From contig CAMPEJ010000002.1 of the NCBI GenBank assembly GCA_946800325.1, forward strand, positions 1,240,001 to 1,304,000: 64,000 bases of DNA. The letters are read 5' to 3'. Under the pieces are notes generated by a model, which saw nothing but the letters and a program-made list of their open reading frames with translations, did not search any database and was not told the DNA's origin. Positions 26,044-38,570 of the stretch are shown in pieces; the first letter of the stretch is position 1, and each line of letters begins with the position of its first letter. This DNA comes from Luzula sylvatica. Taxonomy: Eukaryota > Streptophyta > Magnoliopsida > Poales > Juncaceae. The position numbers were made by a program, and so were the translations under genes.

Positions 26044-26911
26044 TTGGTAAAATGTTATGTGGTAAAAGATACGATTCAAATGATCTCAAAATACGTTATT
26101 TGAACTCCCCAAAGCATAAACAGATTGTTTTGAATCGAAAAACAAACTTTCTTAGTGTTTGTAAATTTTGGTGAAATGTTATGTAGTAAAAGATACGATT
26201 CAAATGATCTCAAAATACGTTATTTGAACTCCCCAAAGCATAAACAGATTGTTTTGAATCGAAAAACAAACTGTCTTAGTGTTTGTAAATTTTGGTGAAA
26301 TGTTATATGGAAAAAGATACGATTCAAATGATCTCAAAATACGTTATTTGAACTCCCCAAAGCATAAACAAATTGTTTTGAATCGAAAAACAAACTTTCT
26401 TAGTGTTTGTAAATTTTGGTGAAATGTTATGTGGTAAAAGATACGATTCGAATGATCTAAAAATATGTTATTTGAACTCCCCAAAGCATAAACAAATTGT
26501 TTTGAATCGAAAAACAAACTGTCTTAGTGTTTGTAAATTTTGGTGAAATGTTATATGGAAAAAGATACGATTCAAATGATCTCAAAATACGTTATTTGAA
26601 CTCCCCAAAGCATAAACGGATTGTTTTGAATCGAAAAACAAACTTTCTTAGTGTTTGTAAATTTTGGTGAAATGTTATGTGGTAAAAGATACGATTCAAA
26701 TGATCTCAAAATACGTTATTTGAACTCCCCAAAGCATAAACAGATTGTGTTGAATCGAAAAACAAACTTTCGTAGTGTTTGTAAATTTTGGTGAAATGTT
26801 ATGTGGTAAAAGATATGATTCAAATGATCTCAAAATATGTTATTTGAACTCCCCAAAGCATAAACAAATTGTTTTGAATCGAAAAACAAACTTTCTTAGT
26901 GTTTGTAAATT
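26044..26911 (+). repeat. 7-mer block V2-S-F-R-F-K-Q (868 bp), left flank copy
   Basis: The block starts as a third 13-mer copy. After the F monomer with 'acggatt' it jumps to K-Q, skipping G-E-T-W-C2-F. The same 7-mer returns at 28402-29269, 2358 bp away. Private changes here are 'gattgtgttgaatcg' near 26745 and a Q monomer with 'gatatgatt' near 26813 and 'aatatgtt' near 26835, both C-to-T changes at CpG. Confidence 0.82.
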
Positions 26912-27656
26912 TTGGTAAAATGTTATGTGGTAAAAGATACGATTCAAATGATCTCAAAATACGTTATTTGAACTCCCCAAAGCATAAACAGATTGTTTTG
27001 AATCGAAAAACATACTTTCTTAGTGTTTGTAAATTTTGGTGAAATGTTATGTGGAAAAATATACGATTCAAATGATCTCAAAATACGTTATTTGAACTCC
27101 CCAAAGCATAAACGGATTGTTTTGAATCGAAAAACAAACTTTCTTAGTGTTTTGTAAATTTTGGTGAAATGTTATGTCGTAAAAGATACGATTCAAATGA
27201 TCTCAAAATACGTTATTTGAACTCCCCGAAGCATAAACAGATTGTTTTGAATCGAAAAACAAACTGTCTTAGTGTTTGTAAATTTTGGTGAAATGTTATA
27301 TGGAAAAAGATACGATTCAAATGATCTTAAAATACGTTATTTGAACTCCCCAAAGCATAAACAAATTGTTTTGAATCGAAAAACAAACTTTCTTAGTGTT
27401 TGTAAATTTTGGTGAAATGTTATGTGGTAAAAGATACGATTCAAATGATCTCAAAATACGTTATTTGAACTCCCCAAAGCATAAACAGATTGTTTTGAAT
27501 CGAAAAACAAACTTTCGTAGTGTTTGTAAATTTTGGTGAAATGTTATGTGGTAAAAGATACGATTCAAATGATCTCAAAATACGTTATTTGAACTCCCCA
27601 AAGCATAAACAAATTGTTTTGAATCGAAAAACAAACTTTCTTAGTGTTTGTAAATT
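26912..27656 (+). repeat. 6-mer HOR copy 1 (745 bp)
   Basis: The order is V2-W-C2-F-K-Q, with V2 also carrying the T change (catac), so it looks like a V2/T recombinant. The unit is 6 x 124 + 1 because W (27036-27160) has the 'gtgttttg' insertion. C2 has a private 'ccccgaagc', repeated in the next copy. Confidence 0.88.
27036..27160 (+). repeat. 125-bp W monomer, gtgttttg insertion, copy 3
   Basis: It has the same extra t but 'ctttctt' where the copies at 23810 and 25423 have 'ctgtctt'. It opens the W-C2-F-K-Q part of the first 745-bp unit. Confidence 0.9.
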
Positions 27657-28401
27657 TTGGTAAAATGTTATGTGGTAAAAGATACGATTCAAATGATCTC
27701 AAAATACGTTATTTGAACTCCCCAAAGCATAAACAGATTGTTTTGAATCGAAAAACATACTTTCTTAGTGTTTGTAAATTTTGGTGAAATGTTATGTGGA
27801 AAAATATACGATTCAAATGATCTCAAAATACGTTATTTGAACTCCCCAAAGCATAAACGGATTGTTTTGAATCGAAAAACAAACTTTCTTAGTGTTTTGT
27901 AAATTTTGGTGAAATGTTATGTCGTAAAAGATACGATTCAAATGATCTCAAAATACGTTATTTGAACTCCCCGAAGCATAAACAGATTGTTTTGAATCGA
28001 AAAACAAACTGTCTTAGTGTTTGTAAATTTTGGTGAAATGTTATATGGAAAAAGATACGATTCAAATGATCTTAAAATACGTTATTTGAACTCCCCAAAG
28101 CATAAACAAATTGTTTTGAATCGAAAAACAAACTTTCTTAGTGTTTGTAAATTTTGGTGAAATGTTATGTGGTAAAAGATACGATTCAAATGATCTCAAA
28201 ATACGTTATTTGAACTCCCCAAAGCATAAACAGATTGTTTTGAATCGAAAAACAAACTTTCGTAGTGTTTGTAAATTTTGGTGAAATGTTATGTGGTAAA
28301 AGATACGATTCAAATGATCTCAAAATACGTTATTTGAACTCCCCAAAGCATAAACAAATTGTTTTGAATCGAAAAACAAACTTTCTTAGTGTTTGTAAAT
28401 T
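27657..28401 (+). repeat. 6-mer HOR copy 2 (745 bp)
   Basis: The order and tags match 26912-27656: V2 with catac, W with 'gtgttttg' (27781-27905) and C2 with 'ccccgaagc'. Insertion markers at 27147 and 27892 are 745 bp apart. By eye the two copies look the same, so this is among the youngest duplications here. Confidence 0.88.
27781..27905 (+). repeat. 125-bp W monomer, gtgttttg insertion, copy 4
   Basis: It is the counterpart of 27036-27160 in the second 745-bp unit, with the same extra t and 'ctttctt'. Confidence 0.9.
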
Positions 28402-29269
28402 TTGGTAAAATGTTATGTGGTAAAAGATACGATTCAAATGATCTCAAAATACGTTATTTGAACTCCCCAAAGCATAAACAGATTGTTTTGAATCGAAAAA
28501 CAAACTTTCTTAGTGTTTGTAAATTTTGGTGAAATGTTATGTAGTAAAAGATACGATTCAAATGATCTCAAAATACGTTATTTGAACTCCCCAAAGCATA
28601 AACAGATTGTTTTGAATCGAAAAACAAACTGTCTTAGTGTTTGTAAATTTTGGTGAAATGTTATATGGAAAAAGATACGATTCAAATGATCTCAAAATAC
28701 GTTATTTGAACTCCCCAAAGCATAAACAAATTGTTTTGAATCGAAAAACAAACTTTCTTAGTGTTTGTAAATTTTGGTGAAATGTTATGTGGTAAAAGAT
28801 ACGATTCGAATGATCTAAAAATATGTTATTTGAACTCCCCAAAGCATAAACAAATTGTTTTGAATCGAAAAACAAACTGTCTTAGTGTTTGTAAATTTTG
28901 GTGAAATGTTATATGGAAAAAGATACGATTCAAATGATCTCAAAATACGTTATTTGAACTCCCCAAAGCATAAACGGATTGTTTTGAATCGAAAAACAAA
29001 CTTTCTTAGTGTTTGTAAATTTTGGTGAAATGTTATGTGGTAAAAGATACGATTCAAATGATCTCAAAATACGTTATTTGAACTCCCCAAAGCATAAACA
29101 GATTGTTTTGAATCGAAAAACAAACTTTCGTAGTGTTTGTAAATTTTGGTGAAATGTTATGTGGTAAAAGATACGATTCAAATGATCTCAAAATACGTTA
29201 TTTGAACTCCCCAAAGCATAAACAAATTGTTTTGAATCGAAAAACAAACTTTCTTAGTGTTTGTAAATT
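28402..29269 (+). repeat. 7-mer block V2-S-F-R-F-K-Q (868 bp), right flank copy
   Basis: This repeats 26044-26911 on the far side of the 745-bp doublet, including the 'acggatt' F monomer. It lacks the left copy's private changes in K and Q. Its last two monomers (K-Q, from 29022) begin the longer stretch shared with 13765-17236. Confidence 0.82.
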
Positions 29270-32200
29270 TTGGTAAAATGTTATGTGGTAAAAGATACGA
29301 TTCAAATGATCTCAAAATACGTTATTTGATCTCCCCAAAGCATAAACAGATTGTTTTGAATCGAAAAACAAACTTTCTTAGTGTTTGAAAATTTTGGTGA
29401 AATGTTATGTGGTAAAAGATACGATTCAAATGATCTCAAAATACGTTATTTGAACTCCCCAAAGCATAAACAGATTGTTTTGAATCGAAAAACAAACTTT
29501 CTTAGTGTTTGTAAATTTTGGTGAAATGTTATGTCGTAAAAGATACGATTCAAATGATCTCAAAATACGTCATTTGAACTCCCCAAAGCATAAACAGATT
29601 GTTTTGAATCGAAAAACAAACTTTCTTAGTGTTTGTAAATTTTGGTAAAATGTTATATGGTAAAATATACGATTCAAATGATCTCAAAATACGTTATTTG
29701 AACTCCCCAAAGCATAAACAGATTGTTTTGAATCGAAAAACAAACTTTCTTAGTGTTTGTAAATTTTGGTGAAATGTTATGTAGTAAAAGATACGATTCA
29801 AATGATCTCAAAATACGTTATTTGAACTCCCCAAAGCATAAACAGATTGTTTTGAATCGAAAAACAAACTGTCTTAGTGTTTGTAAATTTTGGTGAAATG
29901 TTATCTGGAAAAAGATACGATTCAAATGATCTCAAAATACGTTATTTGAACTCCCCAAAGCATAAACAAATTGTTTTGAATCGAAAAACAAACTTTCTTA
30001 GTGTTTGTAAATTTTGGTGAAATGTTATGTGGTAAAAGATACGATTCAAATGATCTCAAAATACGTTATTTGAACTCCCCAAAGCATAAACAGATTGTTT
30101 TGAATCGAAAAACATACTTTCTTAGTGTTTGTAAATTTTGGTGAAATGTTATGTGGTAAAAGATACGATTCAAATGATCTCAAAATACGTTATTTGAACT
30201 CCCCAAAGCATAAACAGATTGTTTTGAATCGAAAAACAAACTTTCGTAGTGTTTGTAAATTTTGGTGAAATGTTATGTGGTAAAAGATACGATTCAAATG
30301 ATCTCAAAATACGTTATTTGAACTCCCCAAAGCATAAACAAATTGTTTTGAATCGAAAAACAAACTTTCTTAGTGTTTGTAAATTTTGGTAAAATGTTAT
30401 GTGGTAAAAGATACGATTCAAATGATCTCAAAATACATTATTTCAACTCCCCAAAGCATAAACAGATTGTTTTGAATCGAAAAACAAACTTTCTTAGTGT
30501 TTGTAAATTTTGGTGAAATGTTATGTGGTAAAAGATACGATCCAAATGATCTCAAAATACGTTATTTGAACTCCCCAAAGCATAAACAGATTGTTTTGAA
30601 TCGAAAAACAAACTTTCTTAGTGTTTGTAAATTTTGGTGAAATGTTATGTGGTAAAAGATACGATTCAAATGATCTCAAAATACGTTATTTGAACTCCCC
30701 AAAGCATAAACAGATTGTTTTGAATCGAAAAACAAACTTTCTTAGTGTTTGTAAATTTTGGTGAAATGTTATGTCGTAAAAGATACGATTCAAATGATCT
30801 CAAAATACGTCATTTGAACTCCCCAAAGCATAGACAGATTGTTTTGAATCGAAAAACAAACTTTCTTAGTGTTTGTAAATTTTGGTAAAATGTTATATGG
30901 TAAAATATACGATTCAAATGATCTCAAAATACGTTATTTGAACTCCCCAAAGCATAAACAGATTGTTTTGAATCGAAAAACAAACTTTCTTAGTGTTTGT
31001 AAATTTTGGTGAAATGTTATGTAGTAAAAGATACGATTCAAATGATCTCAAAATACGTTATTTGAACTCCCCAAAGCATAAACAGATTGTTTTGAATCGA
31101 AAAACAAACTGTCTTAGTGTTTGTAAATTTTGGTGAAATGTTATCTGGAAAAAGATACGATTCAAATGATCTCAAAATACGTTATTTGAACTCCCCAAAG
31201 CATAAACAAATTGTTTTGAATCGAAAAACAAACTTTCTTAGTGTTTGTAAATTTTGGTGAAATGTTATGTGGTAAAAGATACGATTCAAATGATCTCAAA
31301 ATACGTTATTTGAACTCCCCAAAGCATAAACAGATTGTTTTGAATCGAAAAACATACTTTCTTAGTGTTTGTAAATTTTGGTGAAATGTTATGTGGTAAA
31401 AGATACGATTCAAATGATCTCAAAATACGTTATTTGAACTCCCCAAAGCATAAACAGATTGTTTTGAATCGAAAAACAAACTTTCGTAGTGTTTGTAAAT
31501 TTTGGTGAAATGTTATGTGGTAAAAGATACGATTCAAATGATCTCAAAATACGTTATTTGAACTCCCCAAAGCATAAACAAATTGTTTTGAATCGAAAAA
31601 CAAACTTTCTTAGTGTTTGTAAATTTTGGTAAAATGTTATGTGGTAAAAGATACGATTCAAATGATCTCAAAATACATTATTTCAACTCCCAAAAGCATA
31701 AACAGATTGTTTTGAATCGAAAAACAAACTTTCTTAGTGTTTGTAAATTTTGGTGAAATGTTATGTGGTAAAAGATACGATCCAAATGATCTCAAAATAC
31801 GTTATTTGAACTCCCCAAAGCATAAACAGATTGTTTTGAATCGAAAAACAAACTTTCTTAGTGTTTGTAAATTTTGGTGAAATGTTATGTGGTAAAAGAT
31901 ACGATTCAAATGATCTCAAAATACGTTATTTGAACTCCCCAAAGCATAAACAGATTGTTTTGAATCGAAAAACAAACTTTCTTAGTGTTTGTAAATTTTG
32001 GTGAAATGTTATGTAGTAAAAGATACGATTCAAATGATCTCAAAATACGTCATTTGAACTCCCCAATGCATAAACAGATTGTTTTGAATCGAAAAACAAA
32101 CTTTCTTAGTGTTTGTAAATTTTGGTAAAATGTTATGTGGTAAAAGATACGATTCAAATGATCTCAAAATACGTTATTTGAACTCCCCAAAGCATAAACA

Positions 32201-32493
32201 GATTGTTTTGAATCGAAAAACAAACTTTCTTAGTGTTTGAAAATTTTGGAGAAATGTTATGTGGTAAAAGATACGATTCAAATGATCTCAAAATACGTTA
32301 TTTGAACTCCCCAAAGCATAAACAGATTGTTTTGAATCGAAAAACAAACTTTCTTAGTGTTTGTAAATTTTGGTGAAATGTTATGTCGTAAAAGATACGA
32401 TTCAAATGATCTCAAAATACGTCATTTGAACTCCCCAAAGCATAAACAGATTGTTTTGAATCGAAAAACAAACTTTCTTAGTGTTTGTAAATT
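29022..32493 (+). repeat. Displaced 28-monomer segment matching 13765-17236
   Basis: The order K-Q-V2-G-C-V-S-E-T-K-Q, then M-P-G-C-V-S-E-T-K-Q, then M-P-G-S2-V2-G-C is the same as in 13765-17236. It includes the rare 'gatctcccc' in the first V2, tttgaaaa after it, 'ccaatgc' in S2 and 'ttggagaaat' in the last G. The offset is 15257 bp, or 123 monomers plus the five single-base insertions between. The first 21 monomers have another copy ending at 21824. The recurrence is not adjacent, so simple tandem doubling of a neighbour does not explain it. Confidence 0.82.
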
Positions 32494-33237
32494 TTGGTAA
32501 AATGTTATATGGTAAAATATACGATTCAAATGATCTCAAAATACGTTATTTGAACTCCCCAAAGCATAAACAGATTGTTTTGAATCGAAAAACAAACTTT
32601 CTTAGTGTTTGTAAATTTTGGTGAAATGTTATGTAGTAAAAGATACGATTCAAATGATCTCAAAATACGTTATTTGAACTCCCCAAAGCATAAACAGATT
32701 GTTTTGAATCGAAAAACAAACTGTCTTAGTGTTTGTAAATTTTGGTGAAATGTTATCTGGAAAAAGATACGATTCAAATGATCTCAAAATACGTTATTTG
32801 AACTCCCCAAAGCATAAACAAATTGTTTTGAATCGAAAAACAAACTTTCTTAGTGTTTGTAAATTTTGGTGAAATGTTATGTGGTAAAAGATACGATTCA
32901 AATGATCTCAAAATACGTTATTTGAACTCCCCAAAGCATAAACAGATTGTTTTGAATCGAAAAACATACTTTCTTAGTGTTTGTAAATTTTGGTGAAATG
33001 TTATGTGGTAAAAGATACGATTCAAATGATCTCAAAATACGTTATTTGAACTCCCCAAAGCATAAACAGATTGTTTTGAATCGAAAAACAAACTTTCGTA
33101 GTGTTTGTAAATTTTGGTGAAATGTTATGTGGTAAAAGATACGATTCAAATGATCTCAAAATACGTTATTTGAACTCCCCAAAGCATAAACAAATTGTTT
33201 TGAATCGAAAAACAAACTTTCTTAGTGTTTGTAAATT
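30386..33237 (+). repeat. 23-mer HOR copy 1 (2852 bp)
   Basis: It consists of the 10-mer M-P-G-C-V-S-E-T-K-Q plus the 13-mer M-P-G-S2-V2-G-C-V-S-E-T-K-Q. M markers at 30436 and 31676 recur at 33288 and 34528, both 2852 bp on. The second M has 'cccaaaagc' at 31689, repeated at 34541 (also 2852 bp). A private 'catagacag' lies near 30830. Confidence 0.9.
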
Positions 33238-35345
33238 TTGGTAAAATGTTATGTGGTAAAAGATACGATTCAAATGATCTCAAAATACATTATTTCAACT
33301 CCCCAAAGCATAAACAGATTGTTTTGAATCGAAAAACAAACTTTCTTAGTGTTTGTAAATTTTGGTGAAATGTTATGTGGTAAAAGATACGATCCAAATG
33401 ATCTCAAAATACGTTATTTGAACTCCCCAAAGCATAAACAGATTGTTTTGAATCGAAAAACAAACTTTCTTAGTGTTTGTAAATTTTGGTGAAATGTTAT
33501 GTGGTAAAAGATACGATTCAAATGATCTCAAAATACGTTATTTGAACTCCCCAAAGCATAAACAGATTGTTTTGAATCGAAAAACAAACTTTCTTAGTGT
33601 TTGTAAATTTTGGTGAAATGTTATGTCGTAAAAGATACGATTCAAATGATCTCAAAATACGTCATTTGAACTCCCCAAAGCATAAACAGATTGTTTTGAA
33701 TCGAAAAACAAACTTTCTTAGTGTTTGTAAATTTTGGTAAAATGTTATATGGTAAAATATACGATTCAAATGATCTCAAAATACGTTATTTGAACTCCCC
33801 AAAGCATAAACAGATTGTTTTGAATCGAAAAACAAACTTTCTTAGTGTTTGTAAATTTTGGTGAAATGTTATGTAGTAAAAGATACGATTCAAATGATCT
33901 CAAAATACGTTATTTGAACTCCCCAAAGCATAAACAGATTGTTTTGAATCGAAAAACAAACTGTCTTAGTGTTTGTAAATTTTGGTGAAATGTTATCTGG
34001 AAAAAGATACGATTCAAATGATCTCAAAATACGTTATTTGAACTCCCCAAAGCATAAACAAATTGTTTTGAATCGAAAAACAAACTTTCTTAGTGTTTGT
34101 AAATTTTGGTGAAATGTTATGTGGTAAAAGATACGATTCAAATGATCTCAAAATACGTTATTTGAACTCCCCAAAGCATAAACAGATTGTTTTGAATCGA
34201 AAAACATACTTTCTTAGTGTTTGTAAATTTTGGTGAAATGTTATGTGGTAAAAGATACGATTCAAATGATCTCAAAATACGTTATTTGAACTCCCCAAAG
34301 CATAAACAGATTGTTTTGAATCGAAAAACAAACTTTCGTAGTGTTTGTAAATTTTGGTGAAATGTTATGTGGTAAAAGATACGATTCAAATGATCTCAAA
34401 ATACGTTATTTGAACTCCCCAAAGCATAAACAAATTGTTTTGAATCGAAAAACAAACTTTCTTAGTGTTTGTAAATTTTGGTAAAATGTTATGTGGTAAA
34501 AGATACGATTCAAATGATCTCAAAATACATTATTTCAACTCCCAAAAGCATAAACAGATTGTTTTGAATCGAAAAACAAACTTTCTTAGTGTTTGTAAAT
34601 TTTGGTGAAATGTTATGTGGTAAAAGATACGATCCAAATGATCTCAAAATACGTTATTTGAACTCCCCAAAGCATAAACAGATTGTTTTGAATCGAAAAA
34701 CAAACTTTCTTAGTGTTTGTAAATTTTGGTGAAATGTTATGTGGTAAAAGATACGATTCAAATGATCTCAAAATACGTTATTTGAACTCCCCAAAGCATA
34801 AACAGATTGTTTTGAATCGAAAAACAAACTTTCTTAGTGTTTGTAAATTTTGGTGAAATGTTATGTAGTAAAAGATACGATTCAAATGATCTCAAAATAC
34901 GTCATTTGAACTCCCCAATGCATAAACAGATTGTTTTGAATCGAAAAACAAACTTTCTTAGTGTTTGTAAATTTTGGTAAAATGTTATGTGGTAAAAGAT
35001 ACGATTCAAATGATCTCAAAATACGTTATTTGAACTCCCCAAAGCATAAACAGATTGTTTTGAATCGAAAAACAAACTTTCTTAGTGTTTGAAAATTTTG
35101 GAGAAATGTTATGTGGTAAAAGATACGATTCAAATGATCTCAAAATACGTTATTTGAACTCCCCAAAGCATAAACAGATTGTTTTGAATCGAAAAACAAA
35201 CTTTCTTAGTGTTTGTAAATTTTGGTGAAATGTTATGTCGTAAAAGATACGATTCAAATGATCTCAAAATACGTCATTTGAACTCCCCAAAGCATAAACA
35301 GATTGTTTTGAATCGAAAAACAAACTTTCTTAGTGTTTGTAAATT
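33238..35345 (+). repeat. 23-mer HOR copy 2, 17 monomers kept (2108 bp)
   Basis: It follows copy 1 through M-P-G-C-V-S-E-T-K-Q and M-P-G-S2-V2-G-C. It then leaves the pattern at 35346, where copy 1 has V ('ttatatggtaaaatatac') and this copy has V2 ('ttatgtggtaaaagatac') leading into the 13-mer family. The switch point lies in the C monomer or early in the next one. Confidence 0.88.
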
Positions 35346-36958
35346 TTGGTAAAATGTTATGTGGTAAAAGATACGATTCAAATGATCTCAAAATACGTTA
35401 TTTGAACTCCCCAAAGCATAAACAGATTGTTTTGAATCGAAAAACAAACTTTCTTAGTGTTTGTAAATTTTGGTGAAATGTTATGTAGTAAAAGATACGA
35501 TTCAAATGATCTCAAAATACGTTATTTGAACTCCCCAAAGCATAAACAGATTGTTTTGAATCGAAAAACAAACTGTCTTAGTGTTTGTAAATTTTGGTGA
35601 AATGTTATATGGAAAAAGATACGATTCAAATGATCTCAAAATACGTTATTTGAACTCCCCAAAGCATAAACAAATTGTTTTGAATCGAAAAACAAACTTT
35701 CTTAGTGTTTGTAAATTTTGGTGAAATGTTATGTGGTAAAAGATACGATTCGAATGATCTAAAAATATGTTATTTGAACTCCCCAAAGCATAAACAAATT
35801 GTTTTGAATCGAAAAACAAACTGTCTTAGTGTTTGTAAATTTTGGTGAAATGTTATATGGAAAAAGATACGATTCAAATGATCTCAAAATACGTTATTTG
35901 AACTCCCCAAAGCATAAACAAATTGTTTTGAATCGAAAAACAAACTTTCTTAGTGTTTGTAAATTTTGGTGAAATGTTATGTGGTAAAAGATACGATTCA
36001 AATGATCTCAAAATACGTTATTTGAACTCCCCAAAGCATAAACAGATTGTTTTGAATCGAAAAACAAACTGTCTTAGTGTTTGTAAATTTTGGTGAAATG
36101 TTATCTGGAAAAAGATACGATTCAAATGATCTCAAAATACGTTATTTGAACTCCCCAAAGCATAAACAAATTGTTTTGAATCGAAAAACAAATTTTCTTA
36201 GTGTTTGTAAATTTTGGTGAAATGTTATGTGGTAAAAGATACGATTCAAATGATCTCAAAATACGTTATTTGAACTCCCCAAAGCATAAACAGATTGTTT
36301 TGAATCGAAAAACATACTTTCTTAGTGTTTGTAAATTTTGGTGAAATGTTATGTGGAAAAATATACGATTCAAATGATCTCAAAATACGTTATTTGAACT
36401 CCCCAAAGCATAAACGGATTGTTTTGAATCGAAAAACAAACTTTCTTAGTGTTTTGTAAATTTTGGTGAAATGTTATGTCGTAAAAGATACGATTCAAAT
36501 GATCTCAAAATACGTTATTTGAACTCCCCAAAGCATAAACAGATTGTTTTGAATCGAAAAACAAACTGTCTTAGTGTTTGTAAATTTTGGTGAAATGTTA
36601 TATGGAAAAAGATACGATTCAAATGATCTTAAAATACGTTATTTGAACTCCCCAAAGCATAAACAAATTGTTTTGAATCGAAAAACAAACTTTCTTAGTG
36701 TTTGTAAATTTTGGTGAAATGTTATGTGGTAAAAGATACGATTCAAATGATCTCAAAATACGTTATTTGAACTCCCCAAAGCATAAACAGATTGTTTTGA
36801 ATCGAAAAACAAACTTTCGTAGTGTTTGTAAATTTTGGTGAAATGTTATGTGGTAAAAGATACGATTCAAATGATCTCAAAATACGTTATTTGAACTCCC
36901 CAAAGCATAAACAAATTGTTTTGAATCGAAAAACAAACTTTCTTAGTGTTTGTAAATT
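35346..36958 (+). repeat. 13-mer HOR copy 3 (1613 bp), displaced
   Basis: The order V2-S-F-R-F-G-E-T-W-C2-F-K-Q returns 12.5 kb after its first occurrence at 22818. W (36338-36462) carries the same extra t in 'gtgttttg', so it shares descent with the W copies at 23-28 kb. R reads 'aaaaatatgtt', and E has 'caaattg' rather than 'cacattg'. It therefore belongs to a lineage without the tags of copies 1-2. Confidence 0.87.
36338..36462 (+). repeat. 125-bp W monomer, gtgttttg insertion, copy 5 (displaced)
   Basis: It has the same extra t in 'gtgttttg' and 'ctttctt', 8557 bp after copy 4. The intervening 8.5 kb belongs to other HOR families, so the insertion shows that non-adjacent 13-mers share descent. 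Confidence 0.9.
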
Positions 36959-38570
36959 TTGGTAAAATGTTATGTGGTAAAAGATACGATTCAAATGATC
37001 TCAAAATACGTTATTTGAACTCCCCAAAGCATAAACAGATTGTTTTGAATCGAAAAACAAACTTTCTTAGTGTTTGTAAATTTTGGTGAAATGTTATGTA
37101 GTAAAAGATACGATTCAAATGATCTCAAAATACGTTATTTGAACTCCCCAAAGCATAAACAGATTGTTTTGAATCGAAAAACAAACTGTCTTAGTGTTTG
37201 TAAATTTTGGTGAAATGTTATATGGAAAAAGATACGATTCAAATGATCTCAAAATACGTTATTTGAACTCCCCAAAGCATAAACAAATTGTTTTGAATCG
37301 AAAAACAAACTTTCTTAGTGTTTGTAAATTTTGGTGAAATGTTATGTGGTAAAAGATACGATTCGAATGATCTAAAAATATGTTATTTGAACTCCCCAAA
37401 GCATAAACAAATTGTTTTGAATCGAAAAACAAACTGTCTTAGTGTTTGTAAATTTTGGTGAAATGTTATATGGAAAAAGATACGATTCAAATGATCTCAA
37501 AATACGTTATTTGAACTCCCCAAAGCATAAACAAATTGTTTTGAATCGAAAAACAAACTTTCTTAGTGTTTGTAAATTTTGGTGAAATGTTATGTGGTAA
37601 AAGATACGATTCAAATGATCTCAAAATACGTTATTTGAACTCCCCAAAGCATAAACAGATTGTTCTGAATCGAAAAACAAACTGTCTTAGTGTTTGTAAA
37701 TTTTGGTGAAATGTTATCTGGAAAAAGATACGATTCAAATGATCTCAAAATACGTTATTTGAACTCCCCAAAGCATAAACAAATTGTTTTGAATCGAAAA
37801 ACAAATTTTCTTAGTGTTTGTAAATTTTGGTGAAATGTTATGTGGTAAAAGATACGATTCAAATGATCTCAAAATACGTTATTTGAACTCCCCAAAGCAT
37901 AAACAGATTGTTTTGAATCGAAAAACATACTTTCTTAGTGTTTGTAAATTTTGGTGAAATGTTATGTGGAAAAATATACGATTCAAATGATCTCAAAATA
38001 CGTTATTTGAACTCCCCAAAGCATAAACGGATTGTTTTGAATCGAAAAACAAACTTTCTTAGTGTTTGTAAATTTTGGTGAAATGTTATGTCGTAAAAGA
38101 TACGATTCAAATGATCTCAAAATACGTTATTTGAACTCCCCAAAGCATAAACAGATTGTTTTGAATCGAAAAACAAACTGTCTTAGTGTTTGTAAATTTT
38201 GGTGAAATGTTATATGGAAAAAGATACGATTCAAATGATCTTAAAATACGTTATTTGAACTCCCCAAAGCATAAACAAATTGTTTTGAATCGAAAAACAA
38301 ACTTTCTTAGTGTTTGTAAATTTTGGTGAAATGTTATGTGGTAAAAGATACGATTCAAATGATCTCAAAATACGTTATTTGAACTCCCCAAAGCATAAAC
38401 AGATTGTTTTGAATCGAAAAACAAACTTTCGTAGTGTTTGTAAATTTTGGTGAAATGTTATGTGGTAAAAGATACGATTCAAATGATCTCAAAATACGTT
38501 ATTTGAACTCCCCAAAGCATAAACAAATTGTTTTGAATCGAAAAACAAACTTTCTTAGTGTTTGTAAATT
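36959..38570 (+). repeat. 13-mer HOR copy 4 (1612 bp), without the W insertion
   Basis: The order is the same as 35346-36958, but W at 37951 has the normal 'gtgtttgta', so the unit is exactly 13 x 124. The G monomer has a private 'gttctgaatcg' near 37664. The block is followed by M2 ('cattatttga') at 38571, a type first seen here that becomes the standard M-like monomer of the 38-52 kb region. Confidence 0.87.
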
